12,101 bases of DNA from the NCBI GenBank assembly GCA_003217965.1, contig QHNB01000207.1:1-12101 (forward strand), written 5' to 3'. How positions within the stretch are numbered: the stretch's first letter is position 1; every line of letters begins with the position of its first letter. Positions 1 through 6,896 of this stretch are shown here, one piece after another. Under the pieces are notes generated by a model. The model was given only the letters and a program-made list of their open reading frames with translations, was not told where the DNA came from and searched no databases. The DNA comes from Verrucomicrobiota bacterium (GTDB taxonomy: Bacteria; Verrucomicrobiota; Verrucomicrobiia; Chthoniobacterales; UBA10450). Made by a program: the position numbers and the translations under genes.

Positions 1-372
1 TAATCCGACGTGGCTGAGCAGGAGCACGACTGGTTGCTTTCGGCGAAACGGATCTTCGAGGTGTTCAAAATTTGCTAGCTCGATCCGCTCCAGAATCTTT
101 TCGATCGGCATGTGCGTGATTTTCACGCTGCAAAGCAGATTTGCCCCAAGCCGCTGGAAATGTCGCCGCACCAGACGGCGGGCTTCTTTGGTCGCGAGGT
201 CGTCTCCAAAAGCAATCCGGATATTCCGCAATGCAAGTGTGCGGTATTTGCGCGAAATCAGCCAAACAACGGTGCCCGCTAGCTGTCCAACCGCAAAAAG
301 GACCGGCAACGGCAGCAGGGTAAGCAGCCAGATGCCGGCGCGATAAAGCAGGTATACGCTGTAATCCACCAT
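1..372 (-). CDS. Lipid A biosynthesis acyltransferase family protein (LpxL/HtrB-like), N-terminal part
   Basis: The frame is open from an ATG at 372 down to base 1 (124 codons) and runs off the window, so only the N-terminal part is present. Residues about 12-40 form a hydrophobic membrane-anchoring helix. They are followed by RTLALRNIRIAFGD (45-58), which resembles the conserved basic Asn/Phe block of the LpxL/LpxM/HtrB acyltransferases. The visible end, VVLLLSHVGL (115-124), matches the strand leading into the catalytic HX4(D/E) motif, with His121 as the likely catalytic base; the acidic residue would lie beyond the edge. Family members transfer an acyl chain from acyl-ACP to a lipid A precursor at the inner membrane. 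The gene is divergent from the glycosyltransferase that starts 23 nt away, which fits an outer-membrane or glycolipid locus. No Shine-Dalgarno site is evident. The family call is fairly secure; the exact acyl substrate is unknown. Confidence 0.75.
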   Translation of the reverse strand, partial: MVDYSVYLLYRAGIWLLTLLPLPVLFAVGQLAGTVVWLISRKYRTLALRNIRIAFGDDLATKEARRLVRRHFQRLGANLLCSVKITHMPIEKILERIELANFEHLEDPFRRKQPVVLLLSHVGL

Positions 373-394
373 CAATTGGGCGCGCAGGGTACGT

Positions 395-424
395 TTGCCC
401 GCGCCCGGCTTCAATCAATATACT
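395..424 (+). promoter_or_regulatory. Possible sigma-70-type promoter TTGCCC-N18-TATACT
   Basis: TTGCCC (395-400) and TATACT (419-424) are 18 nt apart, each close to a -35 or -10 consensus. They lie in the only spacer available for the divergent acyltransferase and glycosyltransferase genes. If the site is used, transcription would begin near 431. The TTG start at 395 could then not be translated, and the glycosyltransferase would start at GTG 431 or later. The two readings conflict, so the promoter is only a weak candidate. Confidence 0.22.
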
Positions 425-2152
425 GTGTTCGTGGAGGCGGAAGATTTACGCGCAGCCGAAGCTCATATCGAGAGGCTCGAGGAAGAGCTCTTGCGTCTGA
501 AAGACGTCAAGCGCGAGTTGCAAACCTTACGTGAGCAACATCGGCGATTGCAACACACGGCCGAAGGTCGCGTCGCGAGATTATTGGCAAAACCATGGCG
601 ATGGTTTGTGCGCTCGTCTAAAGTCGCCTTCAAGCAGCCGACTGAGTATGAATGTTGGCTGGAGCGGCATCGGGTTTCGCCAGAACAGGTCCGATCATTG
701 CGAGAGCGGGCGCGAGAATTTTTTTATCGTCCGCTGATTTCGATTCTCACACCCACGTTTAATCCGGACGCCACCCTGATCTCGGCAGCAGTGGATTCGC
801 TCGTGGCCCAGAGCTACGAAAATTGGGAATTAATCCTGGTCGATGATGGATCAGATGAGACCAAGGTGGCGTTGCCGGAGTTCGCTGCACGCGATTCGCG
901 AATCAAAGTCATGATGGAACGACAGCACCGCGGCATTTCGGCGACGTTGAACGCCGGCCTCAAGTATGCTCGAGGCGAATGGATCGGGTTGCTTGATCAT
1001 GATGATTTGCTCGAGCCAGACGCGCTTTTTCGCGTCGCGGAGCTCCTGCAGGAAGATCAGGGAGTGGACATTATTTATTCCGATGAAGATAAAATAGTCG
1101 ATGGACGCTTTGCCGCGCCGATGCTGAAACCAGACTGGTCGCCGGAATATCTCAGCGCCTATGATTACCTGGGCCATTTTGTGGTGATACGGCGTGAGTT
1201 TGCGAGCTCTGGCTTCCGCAGCGAGTTCGATGGTGCGCAAGATTACGACCTGCTGTTGCGCGCATCGGCGAAGACTCAGCGCATCCGGCACATTCCGCGT
1301 GTCCTCTATCATTGGCGACGGACGACCCAATCCACAGCACATAATATCCGTCGTAAACCTGGTGCGTTAGAGGCGGGCCGCCGGGCGTTGGAGGAGCATC
1401 TGGCCAGGCGCGGCGAAGTGGGTCGCGTGACGGTTGACTGGAAAACACACGCTTACCGGGTTCGGCGCGAGGTTGGATCAACTGGTGTCACGATTGTTAT
1501 TGTCGGTGGGGACGAGGCGGATGTGGAAAGAATTCGTGCTCGAACTGACTTTCCCGAGCTCGAGATTGTTCTCGCGAGCGGGAACAAACCGCAAAGCAAC
1601 GTAGCTGGCGATTGGTTGCTTTTTATCGATCACAATCTGGAACCGGTGGATGCAAACTGGGTCACAGCAATGGCGGAACAACTACGGAATCGCCAAGTTG
1701 GGGCAGTGGGAGCGCGCATTCTGGCTGTGGATGGCAGAATTGAAAGCATGGGCTTGATTCTCGGGTCGAATGGTTTGGTGCAAGGCGCATTCGCGGGATT
1801 TTCGCGTGATGATCCCGGCGTGAATCGACAGCTCCAGGTTGTCCGCAACTATAGTGCGGTTACCGCATCGTGTTTACTAACGCGCCGCGATGTGTTCGAT
1901 AAGACCGGCGGATTCGACCAAAACCAATCGTGGCCGCTTTGTGCCGGCACCGATTACTGCCTGAGGTTGCGCGATGCCGGATTCCGCACTGTCTCGGTGC
2001 CCTATGCCGAAGTTCGGCGGATTTCAGGAACCGAAACCGCAAAGGCTTCCTGTTCCGGGCTCGCCGAAAAGTGGCCTGAAATTTTCAAATGTGATCCATG
2101 CTATAATCCAAATCTTTCTCGCGAACCAGCCGACTTCTCGCTAGCCAAGTAA
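395..2152 (+). CDS. Tandem-domain family 2 glycosyltransferase with N-terminal coiled coil; second domain degenerate
   Basis: This protein of about 585 residues probably builds a surface polysaccharide. Residues 12-55 are rich in Glu, Leu and Arg and look like a coiled coil. The first GT2 domain (about 113-310) has SILTP (116-120), VDDGS (149-153), the metal-binding LDHDD (200-204), YSDEDK (228-233) and DYDLLLR (283-289), so it should be catalytic. A second GT2-like domain (about 364-545) keeps VGAVGARIL, RNYSAVTASCLL, GGFD and DYCLRLRDAGFR. It lacks the usual VDNGS segment, is short in its nucleotide-binding half, and has FIDHN where NND is usual. TTG at 395 is the first possible start and has AGGG five bases upstream, but GTG at 425 or 431 is also possible. 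It heads the gene string, 10 nt before the cupin gene. The sugar donor and acceptor cannot be told. Confidence 0.88.
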   Translation: MPAPGFNQYTVFVEAEDLRAAEAHIERLEEELLRLKDVKRELQTLREQHRRLQHTAEGRVARLLAKPWRWFVRSSKVAFKQPTEYECWLERHRVSPEQVRSLRERAREFFYRPLISILTPTFNPDATLISAAVDSLVAQSYENWELILVDDGSDETKVALPEFAARDSRIKVMMERQHRGISATLNAGLKYARGEWIGLLDHDDLLEPDALFRVAELLQEDQGVDIIYSDEDKIVDGRFAAPMLKPDWSPEYLSAYDYLGHFVVIRREFASSGFRSEFDGAQDYDLLLRASAKTQRIRHIPRVLYHWRRTTQSTAHNIRRKPGALEAGRRALEEHLARRGEVGRVTVDWKTHAYRVRREVGSTGVTIVIVGGDEADVERIRARTDFPELEIVLASGNKPQSNVAGDWLLFIDHNLEPVDANWVTAMAEQLRNRQVGAVGARILAVDGRIESMGLILGSNGLVQGAFAGFSRDDPGVNRQLQVVRNYSAVTASCLLTRRDVFDKTGGFDQNQSWPLCAGTDYCLRLRDAGFRTVSVPYAEVRRISGTETAKASCSGLAEKWPEIFKCDPCYNPNLSREPADFSLAK

Positions 2153-2162
2153 CCGACTGCTT

Positions 2163-2900
2163 ATGGCGAAAAAATCCGACAAGAATATCTGGCGTGGTCT
2201 TCAGACAGGCGCTGCCAGCGCGCTCAGCATGCGCGATTACAGCGCGGCTTCTTTTGCGGAACGACTTGCCACGGTCGGCGTCGAAGCCGGTCAAATCATC
2301 GCGACGGATCGGGCGGAACTAGGCGATGTTTGGATTCCAGGCGTGGAGATTTTCCCGCGCACAATCCATTTTCAGCGTCACCGGGGAATCTTCGGCGAAT
2401 TCGTCCGACGCGACGAAGGCGTATTGGCGAAATTAAAACTTTGGCCGAAGCAATGGGCCGCGGCGCGCATGTTCGCGAACAGCGCGAAAGGATTCCACGT
2501 GCATCCGCCTTATGTCCCGGCTGGCGAGGACCCGGCGAAATGGTTGCGCGGGAAATTCAGCAAGAACGCACCCGTAACTCGTGATTATGAAGCGGAGCAG
2601 TGGGACGTGATGTTTTTTTTGCAAGGCCGCTTGGAGATGATCCTACGGGATGTGCGCGCTGGTTTGCTCCCGAGAATCATGCGCTTTTTTATCGATGGGG
2701 ATAATCATCGCGGCGCAAGCAACGTGGGCGTCGTCATTCCACCCGGGGTGGCGCATGCGTTGCGAGTCGAGGGAAGTGAGGATGCCATCATGGTTTACGG
2801 TACCAGCACGGTATTTCAGCCCGAATTCGAGGGGCGCATCGCGAGCGAGATCGAGACGGCGCAATTGCCGGATTCGTGGAAGGGATTTCTCGCTGAATAG
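2163..2900 (+). CDS. RmlC-like cupin (dTDP-4-dehydrorhamnose 3,5-epimerase family) protein
   Basis: This 245-residue protein resembles the RmlC sugar-nucleotide epimerase fold. HRGIFGEFVR (73-82) corresponds to the family's early strand (RGxFxE). KGFHVHPP (109-116) aligns with the RGLHYQ motif that carries the catalytic His, here His112. DVMFFLQGRLEMILRDVR (148-165) fits the central GEVxDVxVDLR strand, and VIPPGVAHAL (191-200) fits the IPxGFAHGF motif. Family enzymes epimerise C3 and C5 of a 4-keto sugar nucleotide. The neighbouring glycosyltransferase suits a role in making an activated sugar, but no rmlA, rmlB or rmlD gene is present. His114 in place of the usual Gln and the extra N-terminal 55 residues suggest a divergent substrate or a non-epimerase cupin. 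ATG 2163 follows the previous stop by 10 nt; no ribosome site is obvious. Confidence 0.72.
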   Translation: MAKKSDKNIWRGLQTGAASALSMRDYSAASFAERLATVGVEAGQIIATDRAELGDVWIPGVEIFPRTIHFQRHRGIFGEFVRRDEGVLAKLKLWPKQWAAARMFANSAKGFHVHPPYVPAGEDPAKWLRGKFSKNAPVTRDYEAEQWDVMFFLQGRLEMILRDVRAGLLPRIMRFFIDGDNHRGASNVGVVIPPGVAHALRVEGSEDAIMVYGTSTVFQPEFEGRIASEIETAQLPDSWKGFLAE

Positions 2901-2908
2901 CGCCGCAA

Positions 2909-3622
2909 ATGAAGCGGCAGTTCGATCCGGCTTTGCCGGAATGGATGGATCGGCCGCAGCCGGTATCGAGTGCGCTCGAGCGAGACTTGGCCAATATACG
3001 ATCACTGAATCGCTGGTTCGGAAGCTACCGACTGGTGCGCCATTTTCTGGCGCGCTGGCTCAAGCCAAACGGACGAGTGCACATTGCCGATTTAGCAACG
3101 GGCGCGGGTGATATTCCATGTATGATAGCCGAGTGGGCGCGAGCCCGGGAGATCAAGATAGAAATTGATGCGGTCGATCGGCAGCCGGGCACACTCGAAA
3201 TCGCGCGCCGGCTCACTGTCAGCTATTCTGAGGTAACTTTTGTAAATTGCGACCTATTGGAATGGAACCCGGCCGAGTCCTACGACATTGTTCTGCTCTC
3301 GCTTGCGCTGCACCATTTCAGCGATAACGATGCGGTCAAAGCCTTGCGGAAATGCCGCGAACTTTCCCACGGCGCGGTGCTCGTCAGCGATTTGCGTCGT
3401 GCGCGCTGGCTCAGCGCGGGGATATATTTGCTGACAGCTGCGATTTACCGAGAACCAATGACCAGGAATGATGCCCGGGTTTCGGCAGCACGCGCCTTCA
3501 GTTTTCGCGAAATGCATGAATTAGCGGAGCGGGCCGGCTGGAAAAATTTCGGGCACAGACGGTTCGCCATTGGTCGACAAGCAATCTGGCTCGATCCCAG
3601 TGAAAATAATCGAAACGGGTGA
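2909..3622 (+). CDS. Class I SAM-dependent methyltransferase
   Basis: This 237-residue soluble protein has a complete Rossmann-type methyltransferase core. Motif I is IADLATGAGDIP (59-70), with the acidic SAM-ribose residue Asp90 in DAVDRQ (87-92). NCDLLEW (113-119) follows, then the post-motif YDIVLLSLALHHF (125-137), where HHF is common in UbiE-like and small-molecule methyltransferases. GAVLVSDLRR (155-164) forms the next strand. The N-terminal stretch PEWMDRPQPVSSALERDL followed by NRWFGSYRLVR is a recurrent pattern in a family of methyltransferases found near polyketide and lipid genes, but that context is not seen here. The acceptor is unknown; a glycan or isoprenoid/phenolic lipid is plausible from the neighbours. 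ATG 2909 lies 8 nt after the cupin stop, and its 3' end overlaps panC by 23 nt. Confidence 0.85.
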   Translation: MKRQFDPALPEWMDRPQPVSSALERDLANIRSLNRWFGSYRLVRHFLARWLKPNGRVHIADLATGAGDIPCMIAEWARAREIKIEIDAVDRQPGTLEIARRLTVSYSEVTFVNCDLLEWNPAESYDIVLLSLALHHFSDNDAVKALRKCRELSHGAVLVSDLRRARWLSAGIYLLTAAIYREPMTRNDARVSAARAFSFREMHELAERAGWKNFGHRRFAIGRQAIWLDPSENNRNG

Positions 3623-4442
3623 GGGCGCACATCAGCACGTGCTTGGCCGGCGTGCGCGTTCGGTTCTTGTCCCGACCATGGGAGCGTTGCATCGGGGCCA
3701 TGAGGAATTGATTCGTGTTGCGCGAGAACAAGCCGGCAGCGACGGCGAAGTTGCGGTGAGCATTTTTGTGAACCCGCTGCAATTTGAGCCCGGTTCGGAT
3801 TTTCCGAAGTATCCACGGCCAGAAAAGGAGGATGAAAAGGTTTGTCGCGCAGCCGGGGTGGATTTGCTCTTCCGGCCAACGACAGATGAAATGTATTTTC
3901 GCGATCGATCGGTTTACGTGGAGGAAACGTCGCTTTCCATCGGTCTCTGTGGTGCCTCGCGGCCGGGACATTTTCGCGGGGTCTGCACGGTCGTAAGCAA
4001 GTTATTTAATTTGCTGATGCCAAATGTCGCTGTCTTCGGTGAAAAAGATTATCAGCAACTCGCGATTATTCGGCGGATGGTGCGCGATTTGAATTTTCCG
4101 GTTGCAATCGTTGGTGTGCCGACTGTTCGCGATGCCGACGGTCTCGCGCTCAGCTCGCGCAATCGCTACTTGAGCGCGGAAGAGCGCGCCCAAGCCCGGG
4201 TTCTGCGGCAGGCCGCTTTAGCCGCGCAGAAATTGGCCCAAGGTGGTGAAACCTCTGCCTCGAAATTAATCGACAGGGCGAAAGCCGTGATCACTTCGGC
4301 CAGGAGCGCTCGCATTGATTACGTCAGTTTGATCGACGCCGAAACTTTAGAGCCGCTACAAACATTGCGTCCAAAGACCGTTCTTGCCCTTGCCGTCTTT
4401 ATCGGGGGAACGCGATTGATCGATAACCTGCGGATTGCGTGA
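3600..4442 (+). CDS. panC: Pantothenate synthetase (pantoate--beta-alanine ligase)
   Basis: PanC joins pantoate and beta-alanine using ATP, through a pantoyl-adenylate, to make pantothenate for coenzyme A; it is cytosolic. All family signatures are present. VPTMGALHRGH (24-34) includes the HxGH nucleotide-binding motif, and FVNPLQF (56-62) and PGHFRGVCTVVSKLFN (122-137) follow. FGEKDYQQ (146-153) is the pantoate/ATP site and LSSRNRYLS (184-192) is the KMSKS-like loop. The C-terminal dimerisation domain ends in VFIGGTRLIDN. GTG 3600 is chosen because it gives MKIIET, the usual PanC N-terminus, and a normal length of 280 residues. A TTG at 3570 would add ten residues with no family match. It overlaps the methyltransferase gene by 23 nt and nadB by 4 nt (GTGA), pointing to translational coupling. 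panB and panD are not in the window. Confidence 0.96.
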   Translation: MKIIETGEGAHQHVLGRRARSVLVPTMGALHRGHEELIRVAREQAGSDGEVAVSIFVNPLQFEPGSDFPKYPRPEKEDEKVCRAAGVDLLFRPTTDEMYFRDRSVYVEETSLSIGLCGASRPGHFRGVCTVVSKLFNLLMPNVAVFGEKDYQQLAIIRRMVRDLNFPVAIVGVPTVRDADGLALSSRNRYLSAEERAQARVLRQAALAAQKLAQGGETSASKLIDRAKAVITSARSARIDYVSLIDAETLEPLQTLRPKTVLALAVFIGGTRLIDNLRIA

Positions 4443-5716
4443 AGGAATTCGACTTTGTCGTGGTCGGCAGCGGAATCGCCGGCTTGAGTTTTGCACTCAA
4501 AGCTGCCCGGCACGGTTCTGTCGCCGTAATCACAAAGCGAAAGGGGAGCGATTCGAATACAGCGTGGGCTCAAGGCGGCATTGCTTGCGTGACGAGCGGT
4601 GAAGATTCCTTCGAGCTCCATGTTCGTGATACACTCGAGGCCGGCGCTGGACTTTGTGACGAGCAAGTCGTGCGCACAATCGTGACCGAAGGGCCGGAAG
4701 CGATCCGGGAACTACAGGAAATCGGGGTGCGCTTCGACGAGCGAGAGGTTTCCGGGCATCGTGAGCCTGATCTTGGGCGAGAAGGCGGACACTCCAAGCG
4801 CCGAGTGTTGCATGTGCAAGATGTAACGGGCCGGGAAATTGAGAACGCGCTTCTCGCAGAACTCAAGCGCGCTTCCCATGTGCAGTTGCTCGAAAATTAC
4901 ATGGCGGTCGATTTGATTACTGCGGCAAAACTTGGTTTTGCCGCGGAAGATCGCTGCCTGGGCCTCTATGCGCTGGATGAAAGCAGCGGCGGAGTCGAAA
5001 CAATTCGCAGCGATCGAGTGGTGCTGGCGACGGGCGGGTGCGGAAAAGTGTATCTGTATACGACTAACCCGACCGTTGCGACGGGCGACGGGGTGGCCAT
5101 TGCCTGGCGAGCGGGCGCAACCATCGCGAACATGGAATTCATCCAGTTTCACCCCACCTGTTTATTTCATAGCGCCGCCCGTTCATTCCTCATATCGGAA
5201 GCGGTCCGTGGGGAAGGAGGAATCTTACGAAACACTCGCGGCGAGGATTTTATGTCGGGATACCATGCCCGCGGCTCGCTTGCGTCGCGCGATGTAGTTG
5301 CCCGTGCTATCGACGCAGAAATCAAACGCAGCGGTGCGCAGTGCGTTTATTTAGACATCACGCATCAGCCGGCAGAGTTCGTGCGGGAACGTTTTCCTCA
5401 CATTTTCGAAACGCTGTTAAAGCTCGGGATCGATATGAGCCAACAGCCGATTCCGGTAGTACCGGCAGCCCATTATCAATGCGGCGGCATCAAAACCAAC
5501 GTGAATGGCGCAACCAGCCTACCTGGATTGTACGCGACTGGCGAGGTGGCTTGCACCGGCTTGCATGGTGCGTCCTCTTGGCGTCAGTCGGAAAATCACG
5601 TTGCCAGAATGGGTGGCGGGCGATGTCCAGAACGTGGACGAGTTGGTAGTCATTTATCACAATTGGGACGAAATTCGCCGTTTGATGTGGGATTACGTCG
5701 GCATTGTTCGCACTGA
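4439..5716 (+). pseudogene. nadB: L-aspartate oxidase, disrupted; N-terminal and central part
   Basis: NadB oxidises L-aspartate to iminoaspartate, the first step of NAD synthesis before NadA. Residues 1-378 look intact. They include the FAD-binding VVGSGIAGLS (8-17), SNTAWAQGGIA (39-49), VLATGGCG (195-202), EFIQFHPT (233-240), the RGEGG/ARGSLASRDVVARA region (257-290) and PAAHYQCGGI (342-351), ending at TGEVACTGLHGA. NRxASNSLLE should follow immediately and helps bind the flavin. It is absent, and from 5573 this frame reads into unrelated sequence that stops at 5714-5716. The natural C-terminal part resumes in another frame at 5601. GTG 4439 overlaps the panC TGA by 4 nt (GTGA), so it should be co-translated with panC. 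As read, the product should be inactive; a sequencing or assembly error remains possible. Confidence 0.88.
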
Positions 5717-5957
5717 TAAACGGCTTCAACGCGCAGCCTCGCGATTGCGTAATCTGCAGCGTGAGATTCACGACTTTTATTGGAATTTCAAGGTCTCCGT
5801 CGATTTGCTCGAGCTGCGCAATCTCGCCAGTGTTGCCGCCCTAATTGTCGATAGCGCCCTTTTGCGACAGGAGAGCCGTGGCTTGCATTACACGCTGGAT
5901 TATCCAGGCACGGATAATGCGCGTTTTCGTCACGATACGCTGCTCGTCCGTGCCTAA
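5601..5957 (+). pseudogene. nadB: L-aspartate oxidase, out-of-frame C-terminal part
   Basis: This segment of 118 codons is the C-terminal helical domain of NadB, displaced by +1 relative to the 4439 frame. It begins LPEWVAGDVQNVDELVVIYHNW, which matches the family pattern LPxW...VxNxDExVVIxHNW with no gap. It continues with MWDYVGIVRTDKRLQRA, ELRNLASVAALIVDSALLR, QESRGLHYTLDYP and a normal end at TAA 5957. It has no start of its own with a ribosome site. The frame is open upstream to about 5505, but there it only reads the N-terminal coding region out of frame. It was therefore once continuous with the segment upstream, and its good conservation suggests the break is recent or artefactual. 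Confidence 0.85.
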
Positions 5958-6020
5958 ATTTTGGAACGAATGATGCTTTATCGGGTTAAATAGCCCTGCG
6001 GCTGCGACTTCTCGATGAGG

Positions 6021-6047
6021 AAACCGCTTGCCGAGAGGCTGGTTTTC
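6021..6047 (+). terminator. Weak candidate terminator after nadB
   Basis: AAACC (6021-6025) can pair with GGTTT (6041-6045), enclosing a perfect GCC-GAGA-GGC hairpin (6030-6039) with a GNRA-type loop. A short T run (6042-6046) overlaps the end of the stem. It lies in the 111-nt gap between nadB and the next gene and could end the glycan/panC/nadB transcript. The internal mismatch and short T tract make it weak. The rest of the gap shows no clear promoter. Confidence 0.28.
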
Positions 6048-6068
6048 GGATAAACACCTGCCACGCCA

Positions 6069-6896
6069 ATGAGAAACGGCTTTATTTTAGCGGTATTGGC
6101 TCTCGTCGGCGTCAGTACCGCTGGCGCGCAGTCTCCCTACGAGAGTGCGGCGGATTTTGCCAAATATGCCCGGAAATTGCGCGAGCAGGCGCTGCTCAAA
6201 GTGGAACCCCAAGTCTTCGTCCCAACCGCTTCGCGCACGAGCACAACCACCCGTTATCCCTGGAAAACCAACATCGTGACGACGGTCTTTTGGATTGGCG
6301 AACAGGCCGGCGGAAACAATCCTGTCCCGAATCACAAAAGCTCCTGGGACGCTAATTGGGCTTCCAATTATGGCGGTTTTGATAATCCCGATTCTTCCTC
6401 GCGTCGCAACTATATTCCGGCTGCGTTCGTGCCGCGGCAGAATCCGTTTTACTGCGCCCTGCCTTACAACGATGTGACGCATGGCCAGTTCAAACCAGAG
6501 GCGGCGCTGGTCATTCCCTGGTTTAAACAAGCTTACACCGAGCCGGGCAAATCTGTCTGTAAAGACCGCTGGATTGCAATCCGCAAAGGCAATCGCATCT
6601 GTTATGCTCAGTGGGAAGATTGCGGACCATTTCGCACTGATCACTTTCAGTACGTCTTCCAGAGCGAACGGCCAAAGCCGAACTTGAACCGCGGGGCGGG
6701 ACTCGATGTATCACCCGCGGTCCGGGATTACCTTGGGCTCTCACCAACCGACGTCACGGACTGGCAATTTGTCGAAGTGCGCGATGTGCCGCCAGGTCCG
6801 TGGCGGAATTACGGCGATAATAATCATTTCGTCATTGCCAAACGACAGGCCGAACAGCGCCTCGTCCAACAAGGTACCGGCGCCGCCGCCCACTAA
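6069..6896 (+). CDS. Secreted protein with RlpA-like (double-psi beta-barrel-type) C-terminal region
   Basis: This is a 275-residue exported protein of unknown function. Residues 1-20 form a signal peptide: MRNG, then a hydrophobic ILAVLALVGVS, with probable cleavage after AGA20. The mature N-terminus is helical (23-45). The central part (60-165) is rich in aromatic residues, Asn and Pro, with TVFWIGE and NKxSWDxNW-like stretches. The C-terminal region ICYAQWEDCGPF (177-188), then GAGLDVSPAVRDYLGL (209-224) and DWQFV (231-235), has the order of a double-psi beta-barrel as in RlpA: GPF, an LDxSxAxxxxLG segment, then a final strand. Four cysteines (129, 164, 178, 185) could form two disulfides. 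The RlpA comparison is by pattern only, and a catalytic Asp/His set is not certain. Its TAA overlaps the TAG of the convergent dynamin gene (CTAA, 6893-6896). Confidence 0.75.
   Translation: MRNGFILAVLALVGVSTAGAQSPYESAADFAKYARKLREQALLKVEPQVFVPTASRTSTTTRYPWKTNIVTTVFWIGEQAGGNNPVPNHKSSWDANWASNYGGFDNPDSSSRRNYIPAAFVPRQNPFYCALPYNDVTHGQFKPEAALVIPWFKQAYTEPGKSVCKDRWIAIRKGNRICYAQWEDCGPFRTDHFQYVFQSERPKPNLNRGAGLDVSPAVRDYLGLSPTDVTDWQFVEVRDVPPGPWRNYGDNNHFVIAKRQAEQRLVQQGTGAAAH

Noticed and set aside
65..418. A 117-codon minus-strand reading frame at the left edge.
   Set aside because: It overlaps the frame starting at 372 and its translation has no hydrophobic or family pattern. The 372 frame gives a clear acyltransferase N-terminus.
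3498..3971. A minus-strand frame of 157 codons antisense to the methyltransferase/panC junction.
   Set aside because: It runs opposite two well-supported genes and its translation shows no recognisable motif.
5505..5957. A separate 150-residue protein starting at 5505.
   Set aside because: Only the part from 5601 matches a known protein, the C-terminus of NadB. The first 32 codons read the NadB N-terminal coding region out of frame.
6087..6644. A minus-strand frame of 185 codons antisense to the secreted-protein gene.
   Set aside because: The plus strand encodes a convincing signal peptide and conserved blocks, while the antisense translation is rich in unpatterned Arg/Gly/Ile and has no ribosome site.
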